Shown: in pieces, positions 23,760 to 32,710 of the stretch
Layout: each line of letters starts with the position of its first letter
Position numbering within the stretch: position 1 is the first letter of the stretch
From: Paenibacillaceae bacterium
GTDB lineage: Bacteria; Bacillota; Bacilli; Paenibacillales; NBRC-103111
Assembly: GCA_029256185.1 (NCBI GenBank)
Contig: JAQSYI010000012.1
Coordinates: 62,001-126,000, forward strand
Reading direction: 5' to 3'
DNA: 64,000 nt
The notes under the pieces: generated by a model
What the model was told of the DNA's origin: nothing
The model's input: the letters and a program-made list of their open reading frames with translations, nothing else
The model's database searches: none
Made by a program: the position numbers and the translations under genes

Positions 23760-24191
23760 GTGGATCAGATTGATGCTCAAATATTGGAACTTCTCAAGAA
23801 GAATGGGAGGATCACCCATTCGGATATCGGCAAGATTATTCACTTGTCTCTGCCGGCTGTCTCCGAACGGGTCCGGAAGCTGGAGACGGGAGGTTTTATT
23901 GACCGTTTTACAGTGAAGCTGAACCGGGAAATGATGGGAACTGAACTGTTGTCCTTCATCTTCGTTGCGTTGGAGCGGCCGGAACATATCGGGCCATTCC
24001 GGGCGGCTATGGAGAAGGAGGAAGCCGTGCTGGAGTGTCATCATCTGGCCGGAGAGTTCGATTATATCCTGAAGGCAGCCACCAGGAACACCAAAGAGCT
24101 GGAGGAGTTGTTGTCCAACCGGATCAAGCAGATTCCCGGTATTGTCAAGACCAATACCATGATCGTCCTGTCCACGGTAAAAGAAGAATGA
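23760..24191 (+). CDS. Lrp/AsnC family transcriptional regulator
   Basis: This is a 143-residue feast/famine regulator. An N-terminal HTH is followed by the RAM (ligand-binding) domain. Typical sequence includes IDAQILELLKKNGRITHSDI and LSLPAVSERVRKLE for the HTH, and GEFDYILKA in the sensor domain. GTG 23760 is chosen because GGTGAT precedes it at the right spacing and the protein then begins as Lrp members do. It lies directly upstream of a LysE-type exporter and probably controls it in response to an amino acid. Confidence 0.93.
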   Translation: MDQIDAQILELLKKNGRITHSDIGKIIHLSLPAVSERVRKLETGGFIDRFTVKLNREMMGTELLSFIFVALERPEHIGPFRAAMEKEEAVLECHHLAGEFDYILKAATRNTKELEELLSNRIKQIPGIVKTNTMIVLSTVKEE

Positions 24192-24216
24192 GAAGCATTA
24201 CGGGGGAGGTAAAGCA

Positions 24217-24837
24217 ATGGTGCATTTTAGTGCTCTTCTAAGAGGATGTGTCTTCGGTTTTTCGGTTGCTGCTCCCATCGGGCCGATTGGGCTGATCTGC
24301 ATGCACAGAACGTTGTCTTATGGCAGGAAATACGGTTTTGTATCCGGATTAGGGGCGGCTACCGCGGATATGGTCTGTGCGGCTTTCGCCTGCTTCGGCA
24401 TTACGTCCGTGCTGCTGCTCAATAACCGGATAGAATGGCTGCTTCGGCTGGCCGGCTCGGTATACCTCTGCTATCTGGGGTTGCGAATTCTCAATTCCCG
24501 GTCGTCAGTGGACAGGGAAGGGGAGGGCGCGAACCCGTTGGGGGGAATGTACCTTTCTATCGTGTTGCTGACACTGGGCAATCCAATAACTTGGATGTCC
24601 TTCGCAGGAGGGTTCGCAGGGCTGGGCATGTATGGGGAGAACACCGCTTATGCAAGCTCGTTAAGCTTCATCTGCGGCGTTTTTATCGGCTCTTCCTTGT
24701 GGTGGCTTGTGTTAAGCCTTGCAGCCGATAAATTCAGGACACGCCTTAACAACCGGATTATCTTAGGGATTAACAGGGTCTCCGGTGGAGCAATTGCCTG
24801 CTTCGGTGTTTGGGCGGCGTTGGCTGTTTTTCGTTAA
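24217..24837 (+). CDS. LysE family amino acid exporter
   Basis: The 206-residue membrane protein has about six hydrophobic segments and the LysE/RhtB signature near the N-terminus (AAPIGPIGLICMHRTLSYGR). Such proteins export amino acids or related compounds. GGGAGGT precedes ATG 24217. It follows the Lrp-type regulator by 25 nt, a classic regulator-exporter pair. The substrate cannot be told from sequence. Confidence 0.92.
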   Translation: MVHFSALLRGCVFGFSVAAPIGPIGLICMHRTLSYGRKYGFVSGLGAATADMVCAAFACFGITSVLLLNNRIEWLLRLAGSVYLCYLGLRILNSRSSVDREGEGANPLGGMYLSIVLLTLGNPITWMSFAGGFAGLGMYGENTAYASSLSFICGVFIGSSLWWLVLSLAADKFRTRLNNRIILGINRVSGGAIACFGVWAALAVFR

Positions 24838-24874
24838 GACCGCAGGAGAGCCGGTCGGTGGCAACTTCTTCATA

Positions 24875-24918
24875 CAATGACCTCACCCCCTGCCGTTAGG
24901 CAGGGGGTGAGGTCATTG
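24875..24918. terminator. Perfect 20-bp hairpin between lysE-type gene and lexA
   Basis: CAATGACCTCACCCCCTGCC (24875-24894) is perfectly complementary to 24899-24918, with a 4-nt loop (GTTA). It lies between convergent genes, so termination is the simplest role, yet neither side has a T-tract. Confidence 0.6.
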
Positions 24919-24938
24919 ATACGGGTAAATTTAATGAT

Positions 24939-24978
24939 GAGCCTGGCGTTAGGAATGATGGCCGCACTAACCAGGCTC
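24939..24978 (-). terminator. Hairpin after lexA
   Basis: GAGCCTGG (24939-24946) pairs with CCAGGCTC (24971-24978), 11 nt after the lexA stop codon. The T-tract on the minus strand is weak. Confidence 0.45.
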
Positions 24979-24988
24979 TTGTCCATTG

Positions 24989-25609
24989 TTATTGAATGTC
25001 GCGAAATAGGCCGATTACCTTGCCAAGAATGGTCACGTGCTTGACCCGAATGGGCTCCATAGCGGAGTTCTCCGGCTGCAGCCGGAAATGATCCTTCTCT
25101 TTATAGAAACGCTTGACCGTTGCTTCGTCCTCTTCTGTCATCGCTACCACAATCTCGCCGTTATGGGCAGTCGGCTGTTGCCTGACGATGACGTAGTCCC
25201 CATTATGAATGCCCGCATCAATCATGCTCTCGCCAACAACATTAAGCATAAACACGTTGTCGTCATGAACCATATCATTAGGGAGGGGAAAATAGCCGTC
25301 TATGTTCTCTGTAGCGGTAATGGGAACGCCTGCGGTTACCTTGCCGACCAACGGCACTCTTGCAATGGAATGGGAGAACATATCCAGGCCGTCTTCGCCG
25401 CCTAAAATCTCGATGGCTCTGGGCTTGGTTGGGTCGCGTCTGATCATGCCCTTCTTCTCCAAACGTTCCAAATGGCCGTGGACAGTGGAACTGGATGCGA
25501 GTCCGACCGCTTCGCCGATCTCTCTGACGGAAGGAGGATATCCCTTGTCCTTTACTTCATTCTTGATGAATTCGAGGATCGCTTGCTGCCGGTTGGAAAT
25601 TTTGCTCAT
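24989..25609 (-). CDS. lexA: LexA repressor
   Basis: LexA (206 residues) represses SOS genes and cleaves itself when RecA filaments form. The N-terminal winged HTH includes [20 protein letters not shown] (about 25-44). The self-cleavage site is Ala93-Gly94 in GKVTAGVP. The catalytic pair is Ser128 (GESMID) and Lys166 (EATVKRFY). GGAGTGATC fixes the start at 25609; a longer open frame upstream crosses the regulatory region and is rejected. It is divergent from yneA with four LexA boxes between, as in Bacillus. Confidence 0.97.
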   Translation of the reverse strand: MSKISNRQQAILEFIKNEVKDKGYPPSVREIGEAVGLASSSTVHGHLERLEKKGMIRRDPTKPRAIEILGGEDGLDMFSHSIARVPLVGKVTAGVPITATENIDGYFPLPNDMVHDDNVFMLNVVGESMIDAGIHNGDYVIVRQQPTAHNGEIVVAMTEEDEATVKRFYKEKDHFRLQPENSAMEPIRVKHVTILGKVIGLFRDIQ

Positions 25610-25668
25610 TCTGATCACTCCAGTTTGGAAATAATTATTTAAAGTATACCACAGAACCGGAGTTCGTA

Positions 25669-25682
25669 CAAACATAAGTTCG
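25669..25682. promoter_or_regulatory. LexA box 1
   Basis: CAAACATAAGTTCG fits the Gram-positive LexA consensus (CGAAC-N4-GTTCG type) and lies nearest to lexA, suggesting autoregulation. Confidence 0.7.
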
Positions 25683-25697
25683 AGTGACGAAGGGGTG

Positions 25698-25711
25698 GGA
25701 ACATTTGTTTG
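25698..25711. promoter_or_regulatory. LexA box 2
   Basis: GGAACATTTGTTTG fits the GAAC-N4-GTTT core of the LexA consensus. Confidence 0.7.
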
Positions 25712-25721
25712 CAAAATGTAT

Positions 25722-25750
25722 TTGACGCAAACGTTTGTTCGTGATATATT
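25722..25750 (+). promoter_or_regulatory. yneA promoter
   Basis: TTGACG (25722-25727) and TATATT (25745-25750) have a 17-nt spacer that is occupied almost entirely by LexA box 3. Confidence 0.85.
25728..25741. promoter_or_regulatory. LexA box 3
   Basis: CAAACGTTTGTTCG lies inside the spacer of the yneA promoter, an ideal position for repression. Confidence 0.85.
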
Positions 25751-25756
25751 CTTATC

Positions 25757-25770
25757 AGAACAAATGTTTG
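25757..25770. promoter_or_regulatory. LexA box 4
   Basis: AGAACAAATGTTTG covers the yneA transcription start region. Confidence 0.75.
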
Positions 25771-25784
25771 GGAGAGTGGTCGTG

Positions 25785-26150
25785 ATGATGCGAAAGAACA
25801 GGTTAATAATAAAACAGGTTGTTTTTGCCGCTGTTATGGTCATTTCCCTCATGTTTGGAGCAATTATTCATGTTTATGCAGGAGGGAACCCGGACCCTGC
25901 GGACCAATCCTTCACAACTGTCCCAGCAGCAACTTCCGTTTCTTCTGAGAATACAGCTACGGACAATCATGCAAGGGCATCCCTTGCCAAAGCGACAGTG
26001 GATGTTTGTCCCGGTGATACATTATGGGATATTGCTGCCGGCAACCTTCCGGAGAACGAGAGCATACGTTCTTATATCCATAAGATTAAGAAAGCGAACG
26101 GACTGAAGAATTCAGATATCCGTGCAGGACAGATCTTGTTTCTCCCTTAA
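25785..26150 (+). CDS. yneA: SOS cell division suppressor YneA-like, LysM protein
   Basis: This is a 121-residue protein with an N-terminal membrane helix (about 8-31), a Ser/Thr/Ala-rich linker and a C-terminal LysM domain ([13 protein letters not shown] and [18 protein letters not shown]). In B. subtilis YneA delays division during the SOS response. The identification rests on this architecture, the divergent lexA and the LexA boxes over its promoter. Start is ATG 25785, with GGGAGAG about 9 nt upstream; the adjacent ATG 25788 is possible. No yneB recombinase gene follows, unlike B. subtilis. Confidence 0.9.
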   Translation: MMRKNRLIIKQVVFAAVMVISLMFGAIIHVYAGGNPDPADQSFTTVPAATSVSSENTATDNHARASLAKATVDVCPGDTLWDIAAGNLPENESIRSYIHKIKKANGLKNSDIRAGQILFLP

Positions 26151-26238
26151 TTTATTAGTTGCTCCCAAGCGGTGTACGCCTTCATGGCTGACTGCCGGAA
26201 GTCATATATTCTTAATTCTTATTGCCTGTACACTTTCC

Positions 26239-26272
26239 GAGGCCGAGCGTTCGTAACGCTTAGGGCCTCTTT
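26239..26272 (+). terminator. Terminator after yneA
   Basis: GAGGCC (26239-26244) pairs with GGCCTC (26264-26269), with an inner AGCGTT/AACGCT stem, then TTTAT. The 244-nt gap to ynzC holds nothing else clear. Confidence 0.7.
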
Positions 26273-26394
26273 ATCGCTTTTACAGGGATGTTGGTGGGGA
26301 CAGCTTGACAATCAAGTAGGGGAATGGCAAGCTAAGAGAAGTGTTGATTATTGTCGTATTATCACTGAATGTTAGGCAACAGGAGGATCGTCAT

Positions 26395-26574
26395 ATGGAG
26401 GATATCATCAAGCGCATTAACCAACTCGCCCGCAAGGCCAAGGAGTCCGGCCTGACCGACGCGGAGATAGAAGAACGCAATGAACTCCGCAAGAGGTATA
26501 TTGAGGGATTTCGTTCATCCGTGCGCAACCAGTTGGAAAACATCCGGTTTGTTGAAGATGAAGAAACACAATAA
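26395..26574 (+). CDS. ynzC: DUF896 family protein (YnzC)
   Basis: The 59-residue protein is a DUF896 member: a two-helix hairpin with LARKAKESGLTDAEIEER and RKRYIEGFRSSVRNQL. B. subtilis YnzC is encoded in the yneA SOS operon. Here a terminator and 244 nt separate it from yneA, so SOS control is less certain. AGGAGG lies 8 nt before the ATG. Its molecular role is unknown. Confidence 0.93.
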   Translation: MEDIIKRINQLARKAKESGLTDAEIEERNELRKRYIEGFRSSVRNQLENIRFVEDEETQ

Positions 26575-26612
26575 GCATGATCCAAACTAAACCGCCGAAG
26601 GGGTCGTAAACT

Positions 26613-27137
26613 GTGTCGCGTAAATGGGAACGTATGGTCACCAAGAATCAGAAAACAATTAACAATGTCCGTAAGAAGCAAGGAAAGGCGACTATTCAGG
26701 AGACTGCCAAACTGAAGGAGAAGGACGACATCATCAAAGGCCGGAGTTGGATGTTCCCCTCCATTTTAGTGTTTGTTGCCGTGTTCTACTTTTTTGCCTA
26801 CCCTTACGGCGAAATCTCCCGTGACAAATGGTATTGGATTACGGGGCTCAGCTACATCGCATTGGGTATTCTGATGTATTTGGTGCGCAGGCCGGTAATC
26901 AGAATTACCAGAACTTCTATCTCCCTGCGTCGCTTCAACGGGGACAAGATCGTTGCCCCTCATGACACCGAAGAGATTACGTTGAACAAGGGACATATCG
27001 TTATCCGGCTGAAGCAGAAGAACAAAAAGTATGTGTACACCAAACTCCAGCACCGTTTTCCGATGGATATCCTCAACGCCAGGCTGAGAGAATATGCCAT
27101 TCAACATAAAATCACACTTAAAGATGAAACGGTGTAA
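26613..27137 (+). CDS. Membrane protein of unknown function
   Basis: The 174-residue protein has a Lys-rich N-terminal cytoplasmic part (residues 1-45), two membrane helices (about 47-65 and 75-92) and a basic C-terminal domain of mixed structure. I do not recognise a named family. It starts at GTG 26613 with GAAGGGG upstream. It lies 38 nt after ynzC and 21 nt before the HAD gene, so the three are likely co-transcribed. Confidence 0.75.
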   Translation: MSRKWERMVTKNQKTINNVRKKQGKATIQETAKLKEKDDIIKGRSWMFPSILVFVAVFYFFAYPYGEISRDKWYWITGLSYIALGILMYLVRRPVIRITRTSISLRRFNGDKIVAPHDTEEITLNKGHIVIRLKQKNKKYVYTKLQHRFPMDILNARLREYAIQHKITLKDETV

Positions 27138-27158
27138 GACCGGAGAGGAGCGGCGAAG

Positions 27159-27959
27159 TTGGCATTGAAGGCAGTTTTATTTGATCTGGATGACACATTG
27201 CTGTGGGATGACCGCAGTGTGAACGAAGCATTCCAAGCAACCTGTCAGGTTGCCCGGGACAAGCACCCGCAAGTGGATTGCGCGGCGCTGGAGGTTTCCG
27301 TCCGGCAGGAAGCCAAGGCTTTGTATGAAGGGTATGAGACTTTTCCTTTTACCAAGATGATCGGCATTAATCCCTTCGAGGCGTTCTGGGCCCGGTTCTC
27401 CGAAGGAGAGCATGAGATGTTCCGCAAGCTGGAGCAGCAATCCCCTGCTTACCGGATCGCCGCGTGGACCGCTGGCCTAAGAGGAATCGGGATCGAAGAT
27501 CCGCTCTTAGGACAGGAGCTGGCAGAGGCTTTTCCTGTGGAGCGCCGCAAGCGGCCGCTGATCTACGACGAAACCTTCCAGCTGCTTGACGGCTTGAAGG
27601 GAAAGGTCAAGCTTCTGCTGCTGACTAACGGCGCGCCTGACCTTCAGAAGGAGAAGATCGCCGGCATTGATAAGCTCGACAGCTACTTCGATCATATTGT
27701 GATTTCAGGCATTCATGGGGAAGGCAAGCCGGCGGAGACCATATTCCGCCATGCGCTCAAGCTGCTGGATATCGAACCCGCAGAAGGACTGATGGTCGGC
27801 GACAAGCTGACTACGGACATTCTAGGCTCTAACCGTGTGGGGTTGCCTAACGTATGGATCAACCGGCATGGTATTAAACGCACGGACGAGATTGTCCCTG
27901 TTCACGAAGTGGCCGATTTGTCCGAATTGATCGTCCTCATTGAATCTTTATTAAACTGA
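27159..27959 (+). CDS. HAD family hydrolase
   Basis: This 266-residue haloacid dehalogenase-type phosphatase has motif I FDLDDTLL (about 7-14), motif II LLTNG (about 151-155), the Lys motif GKPAE and motif IV VGDKLTTDILG. The size and cap suggest a C1-capped enzyme. It starts at TTG 27159 behind GGAGAGGAG. The substrate is unknown; relatives act on small phosphorylated metabolites. Confidence 0.9.
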   Translation: MALKAVLFDLDDTLLWDDRSVNEAFQATCQVARDKHPQVDCAALEVSVRQEAKALYEGYETFPFTKMIGINPFEAFWARFSEGEHEMFRKLEQQSPAYRIAAWTAGLRGIGIEDPLLGQELAEAFPVERRKRPLIYDETFQLLDGLKGKVKLLLLTNGAPDLQKEKIAGIDKLDSYFDHIVISGIHGEGKPAETIFRHALKLLDIEPAEGLMVGDKLTTDILGSNRVGLPNVWINRHGIKRTDEIVPVHEVADLSELIVLIESLLN

Positions 27960-27974
27960 ACATAGTGTTGCAAA

Positions 27975-28008
27975 GCCAGCTGCCGCATGAACGGGGCTGG
28001 TATTTTTG
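27975..28008 (+). terminator. Terminator after the HAD gene
   Basis: GCCAGC (27975-27980) pairs with GCTGG(T) near 27996-28000 and is followed by ATTTTTG. Confidence 0.7.
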
Positions 28009-28090
28009 TGCACGGAATACGATTAGCGAGCATACGGATTCGGCGGATTTAAACCCATTTAACACATGGGAATTAATTATGGCGGGTGGC

Positions 28091-28119
28091 TTTCAAAAGA
28101 TGGTCACATTTGGTACACT
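28091..28119 (+). promoter_or_regulatory. Candidate metH promoter
   Basis: TGGTACACT (extended -10, core 28114-28119) with a weak -35 TTTCAA (28091-28096) at 17 nt. No S-box, T-box or cobalamin riboswitch is recognisable in 27960-28183. Confidence 0.5.
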
Positions 28120-28183
28120 AAATGTTAAAAAGCTTATGCGAATGCCGGTTTAAGAAGCGTTTGTGTCATGAAAGGGATGATAC

Positions 28184-31100
28184 GTGTTGGCAAAGCCCGG
28201 GTTAAAGGAACAGCTGCGCAAAAAAATAATGATTCTGGACGGGGCAATGGGCACCATGATCCAGCAGGAGAATCTGACCGCTGCAGATTTTGGCGGTGAA
28301 GAGCTGGACGGATGCAACGAGTACCTGTGTGTAACCCGGCCGGATGTGATACGGAAGATTCACGAGGCCTATCTACAGGCCGGCGCTGATATTATTGAGA
28401 CGAATACCTTTGGCTCCACATCGGTGGTGCTGGCGGAATATGGACTGGAGAGCCAGGCGCGGGAGCTTAATCTGTCTGCCGCCCGTCTGGCCGTGCAGGC
28501 AACGGAGCACTATAGCACCACTGAGTTCCCCCGGTATGTGGCCGGTGCAATCGGACCCACCACTAAGACGCTGTCCGTAACCGGCGGAGTTACCTTTGAC
28601 GAGCTTGTGGAGAGCTACTATGAGCAGGCTCTGGCGTTAATTGAAGGGGGCGTGGACGTGCTGCTCCTGGAAACCTCACAGGATACGCTTAATGTCAAGG
28701 CAGGCAGCATTGGTGTCCGCCGGGCCATGGAGACTCTGGGCATCCAGCTGCCCATTATGATCTCCGGCACCATTGAGCCCATGGGGACAACGCTTGCCGG
28801 GCAATCCATTGAATCCTTCTACATTTCCCTGGAGCATCTCGACCCTGTCTCCATCGGGCTGAATTGTGCTACAGGGCCTGAGTTTATGCGGGATCATATC
28901 CGTACATTATCCCAGATCGCCACCACGGCGGTTAGCTGTTATCCCAATGCGGGCCTGCCTGACGAGAACGGGAATTACCACGAGTCTCCGGAATCCCTGT
29001 CCAGGAAGCTGGCCGGCTTCGCCGAGCAAGGCTGGCTTAATATTGCCGGGGGCTGCTGCGGCACGACGCCCGACCATATCCGGGCAATGGCCCTTACCCT
29101 GGCCGGCTTCGCTCCGCGTTCTGTCATGGGCTCTCATCCCCCTGCGGTCTCAGGCATTGAGACGGTCTATATTGAATCCGAGAACCGGCCCTATATGGTC
29201 GGGGAGAGAACGAATGTTCTGGGATCTCCCAAGTTCAAGCGTCTGATCGCTGAGGGCAAGTATGAGGAAGCCTCCGAGATTGCCAGAGCTCAAGTGAAGG
29301 GCGGGGCCCATGTCATCGATGTAAGTCTGCAGGATGCAGAGCGGGATGAGGTAAGCGACGTGGAGTCCTTCATGAAGGAGCTGGTCAAGAAGGTCAAGGC
29401 TCCCGTAGTGATTGACACCACCAATGCGGCTGCCGTGGAAGCGGCGCTGAAGCATTCCCAGGGCAAGGCGATTATCAATTCGGTCAATCTGGAGGAAGGG
29501 GAAGAGCGGATTGAGAAGATTGTGCCGCTGGTCCACCGCTACGGGGCTGCCTTGGTCTTCATGTGCATCGACGAAGAGGGCCAAGCGGTTTCCAGCGACA
29601 AGCGCTTTGCTGTAGCCAAGCGGGGCTATGAGCTGCTGACGCAAAAGTACGGGCTCTCTCCAAGCGATATCATCTTTGATCCCATGGTGTTTCCCGTCGG
29701 GACAGGGGATGCGCAATATCTGGGTTCGGCGGGGGAGACCATCGAGGCTGTCCGCAAGATCAAGTCGGCGTTCCCCGAGACACAGACTATCATGGGCGTC
29801 AGCAATATTTCCTTCGCCCTGCCTCCTGCAGGCCGTGAGGTGCTGAACTCCGTCTATCTCTACCATTGCACCAAAGCAGGCCTGGATTATGCGATTGTGA
29901 ACACGCAAAGGCTGCAGCGCTATCCGTCTATTCCCGAGGAGGAGCGCCGTTTGACGGAGAATCTGCTCTTCCGCACCAGCGATGAGACGCTGGCGGAATT
30001 CGTCGCTTATTTCCGGGAGAAGAAGGTGGAGAAGGCCGTCAAGGTATCCAACCTGACCTTGGAGGAACGGCTTGCCTCTTATGTGGTGGAAGGGACGAAG
30101 GAAGGCTTGCATACCGATTTGGAGCTGGCCATGAGTACGTATTCCCCCCTTGAGATTATCAACGGTCCCCTGATGGCGGGCATGGAGGAAGTAGGGCGGC
30201 TGTTCAATAATAATGAGCTGATCGTAGCTGAGGTGCTGCAGAGTGCTGAGGTGATGAAGGCTTCGGTGATTTATTTGGAGCCGCATATGGAGAAGGACGA
30301 GTCCGCTGTGAAGGGGAAGGTGATTCTGGCCACAGTCAAGGGCGATGTGCATGATATCGGCAAAAATCTGGTGGAGATCATCCTCTCCAATAACGGCTAC
30401 CAGATTGTCAATCTGGGCATCAAGGTGCCTCCGGAGCAACTGATTGATGCTTACCGCAAGGAAAAGCCTGACGTCATCGGACTGTCGGGCCTGCTGGTCA
30501 AGTCGGCCCAGCAGATGGTGACCACCGCCCAGGATCTGCGGAGCGCCGGAATCGATGTGCCGATTCTGGTAGGCGGAGCGGCCCTGACGCGCAAATTCAC
30601 CAAGAACCGGATTGCCCCGGAATATGACGGGCTGGTCCTTTACGCCAAGGATGCTATGGACGGGCTGGATATTGCCAACAAGCTTACCAACCCTGACCAC
30701 CGGGCTCATCTGGTAGAGGAGCTGAGAAGAGCCAAGGAGTCCGATGTAGCCGAATCAGGCCGGAGAAGAGAGGAACTGCCTGCTCCTTCCAGGGCCAGAG
30801 TCTCTTCCATTAACCGGGAGCTGCCGGTGTATGTACCTCCAGATACAGAGCGTCATGTCTTGCGGGACTATCCGGTAGGCCACTTGCTGCCTTATGTCAA
30901 TATGGAAATGCTGCTGGGCCGCCATCTGGGCGTGAGGGGCTCTGTCGAGCAGGCTCTTAAGGATAAAGACCCCAAGGCGCTTCAACTGAAGGAGGTAGCA
31001 GACGGCATTCTGCTGGAAGCCCGCAAGGAGGGCATCATCAAAGCACAGGGCATCTACCGTTTCTTCCCTGCGCAGGCGCAAGGAGATGATATCCTCATCT

Positions 31101-31630
31101 ATGATCCGGCAGACAAAAGCACAATATTGGAGCGCTTCAGCTTCCCGCGGCAGGGAACGGAACCTTATCTGTGCCTGGCCGATTATGTGAAGCCGGTGGA
31201 AAGCGGTATAATGGATTACGTGGGCTTTCTGGTCGTTACAACCGGCCAAGGAGTCAGAGAGCTGTCAGGCAGGTGGAAGGATGAGGGGGATTATCTGCGC
31301 TCCCACGCCCTGCAGGCGGCAGCGCTGGAGCTGGCGGAAGCTTTCGCGGAACGGATTCACCATATTATGCGGGATGTTTGGGGCTATCCCGATCCGGCAG
31401 AGATGACGATGAAACAGCGCTTTGGCGCCCGGTACCAGGGCATCCGGGTATCCTTCGGTTATCCGGCTTGCCCCAATCTGGATGACCAGCAGCAGCTGTT
31501 CCGGCTTCTGAGGCCCGGCGATATCGGCGTAGAGCTGACAGACGGCAGCATGATGGACCCGGAGGCTTCCGTTTCGGCCATGGTGTTCTCCCACCCGCAG
31601 GCCCAATATTTCAATGTGGAGAAGGTATAA
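28184..31630 (+). CDS. metH: Cobalamin-dependent methionine synthase MetH
   Basis: The full-length MetH (1148 residues) methylates homocysteine using methyltetrahydrofolate and cobalamin. All four modules are present. The homocysteine domain (about 1-310) has the zinc Cys residues in GLNCATGP and GGCCGTTP. The pterin domain (about 335-610) includes [12 protein letters not shown]. The cobalamin domain has GDVHDIGKN (about 719-727), whose His ligates cobalt. The C-terminal SAM activation domain (about 890-1148) includes [15 protein letters not shown] 28184 follows AAAGGGATG. The next gene, rnz, starts 39 nt after its stop. Confidence 0.96.
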   Translation: MLAKPGLKEQLRKKIMILDGAMGTMIQQENLTAADFGGEELDGCNEYLCVTRPDVIRKIHEAYLQAGADIIETNTFGSTSVVLAEYGLESQARELNLSAARLAVQATEHYSTTEFPRYVAGAIGPTTKTLSVTGGVTFDELVESYYEQALALIEGGVDVLLLETSQDTLNVKAGSIGVRRAMETLGIQLPIMISGTIEPMGTTLAGQSIESFYISLEHLDPVSIGLNCATGPEFMRDHIRTLSQIATTAVSCYPNAGLPDENGNYHESPESLSRKLAGFAEQGWLNIAGGCCGTTPDHIRAMALTLAGFAPRSVMGSHPPAVSGIETVYIESENRPYMVGERTNVLGSPKFKRLIAEGKYEEASEIARAQVKGGAHVIDVSLQDAERDEVSDVESFMKELVKKVKAPVVIDTTNAAAVEAALKHSQGKAIINSVNLEEGEERIEKIVPLVHRYGAALVFMCIDEEGQAVSSDKRFAVAKRGYELLTQKYGLSPSDIIFDPMVFPVGTGDAQYLGSAGETIEAVRKIKSAFPETQTIMGVSNISFALPPAGREVLNSVYLYHCTKAGLDYAIVNTQRLQRYPSIPEEERRLTENLLFRTSDETLAEFVAYFREKKVEKAVKVSNLTLEERLASYVVEGTKEGLHTDLELAMSTYSPLEIINGPLMAGMEEVGRLFNNNELIVAEVLQSAEVMKASVIYLEPHMEKDESAVKGKVILATVKGDVHDIGKNLVEIILSNNGYQIVNLGIKVPPEQLIDAYRKEKPDVIGLSGLLVKSAQQMVTTAQDLRSAGIDVPILVGGAALTRKFTKNRIAPEYDGLVLYAKDAMDGLDIANKLTNPDHRAHLVEELRRAKESDVAESGRRREELPAPSRARVSSINRELPVYVPPDTERHVLRDYPVGHLLPYVNMEMLLGRHLGVRGSVEQALKDKDPKALQLKEVADGILLEARKEGIIKAQGIYRFFPAQAQGDDILIYDPADKSTILERFSFPRQGTEPYLCLADYVKPVESGIMDYVGFLVVTTGQGVRELSGRWKDEGDYLRSHALQAAALELAEAFAERIHHIMRDVWGYPDPAEMTMKQRFGARYQGIRVSFGYPACPNLDDQQQLFRLLRPGDIGVELTDGSMMDPEASVSAMVFSHPQAQYFNVEKV

Positions 31631-31669
31631 CACGCGCGAAACAAATCGGTTTGCAAAGGATTGGATGCC

Positions 31670-32611
31670 ATGGAGTTATATTTTCTGGGCACAGGGGCGG
31701 GCATGCCTTCCCGCAGCCGCAATGTGACCTCAATTGCTTTGAATCTCCTTGATGAAAACGGGTGCTTCTGGCTGTTCGATTGCGGTGAGGGAACCCAGCA
31801 GCAGATTCTCGCATCCCCTGTCAGGCTCAGCCGCACCAATAAAATATTCATCACCCATCTCCATGGCGATCATGTGTACGGTTTGCCCGGACTGCTGACA
31901 AGCCGTTCCTATCAAGGGGGCGAGACGCCTCTGGTTCTGTATGGACCTCCGGGCATCCGGGAGTTCGTGGAGACAGCACTTCGTGTCAGCCAAGCCAGAT
32001 TATCCTATCATCTGGAGATCAAGGAATTGGAGACAGAGGGCATTGTATTCGAGGAAGAGGGCTTCCGCGTGGAGGCCCGAAGACTTGTCCATAGAATTGA
32101 ATGCTTCGGCTACCGGATTATGGAGAAGGATAAGGAAGGCAAGCTGGACGCAGCCAAGCTTAAGGCGCTGGGGCTTACTCCGGGCCCGGCCTACGGTATT
32201 ATCAAGCAGGGGGGAACAGTGACCATGCAAGACGGCAGAGTCATCAGCGGCAAGGACGCGGTTGGCCCTGCAATACCGGGACGGATTGTGGCGGTTATGG
32301 GAGATTCGCTGCGCACAGAAGCGGCCGTTGTGCTGGCACAGGGAGCGGATGTGCTGGTTCATGAAGCGACCTTTGACAGCGCGCGTGCGGATATGGCGGC
32401 CCGGTTTCATCACTCTACCTCTGTGGATGCTGCTGTTACCGCCCGGTCCGCTCAGGCTGTTGCGCTGGTCATCACCCATCTCAGTTCCCGCTACGGGGAA
32501 GAGGACACGGAGGTGCTTTTGCGCGAGGCCCGGGATATTTTCCCTAATACGTATGCCGCATTCGATTTCTGGTCGCTGAATATTCCCTACCGTACTGGGG
32601 AAACTTTTTAA
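31670..32611 (+). CDS. rnz: Ribonuclease Z
   Basis: RNase Z (313 residues) is a metallo-beta-lactamase fold endonuclease that trims tRNA 3' ends. The metal motif THLHGDHVYGLPGLL (about 60-74) and later His motifs (VHEATF, VITHLSSRY) are present, with the exosite-type region between. AAAGGA lies about 10 nt before ATG 31670; an upstream TTG would abut it and is rejected. It appears co-transcribed with metH or read from its own promoter. Confidence 0.95.
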   Translation: MELYFLGTGAGMPSRSRNVTSIALNLLDENGCFWLFDCGEGTQQQILASPVRLSRTNKIFITHLHGDHVYGLPGLLTSRSYQGGETPLVLYGPPGIREFVETALRVSQARLSYHLEIKELETEGIVFEEEGFRVEARRLVHRIECFGYRIMEKDKEGKLDAAKLKALGLTPGPAYGIIKQGGTVTMQDGRVISGKDAVGPAIPGRIVAVMGDSLRTEAAVVLAQGADVLVHEATFDSARADMAARFHHSTSVDAAVTARSAQAVALVITHLSSRYGEEDTEVLLREARDIFPNTYAAFDFWSLNIPYRTGETF

Positions 32612-32629
32612 AAAAAAGTGATTTGCTCA

Positions 32630-32659
32630 TTGACTTAAGCTCTTGTGAGAAGTTATAAA
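32630..32659 (+). promoter_or_regulatory. murA-paralogue promoter
   Basis: TTGACT (32630-32635) and TATAAA (32654-32659) are separated by 18 nt. Confidence 0.65.
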
Positions 32660-32710
32660 TAAATATGTGAAAACATATATGGACCCATTCTTAAGAGCAG
32701 GAGCATCAGT

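Noticed and set aside
25610..25852. N-terminal extension of lexA
   Set aside because: The extension runs through the LexA boxes and yneA promoter, and a good ribosome-binding site marks the internal ATG.
27965..28153. Frame of 62 codons between the HAD gene and metH
   Set aside because: It spans a terminator and the metH promoter and has no ribosome-binding site.
27960..28183. SAM, T-box or cobalamin riboswitch upstream of metH
   Set aside because: None of the conserved cores could be found; only a terminator and an extended -10 promoter are visible.
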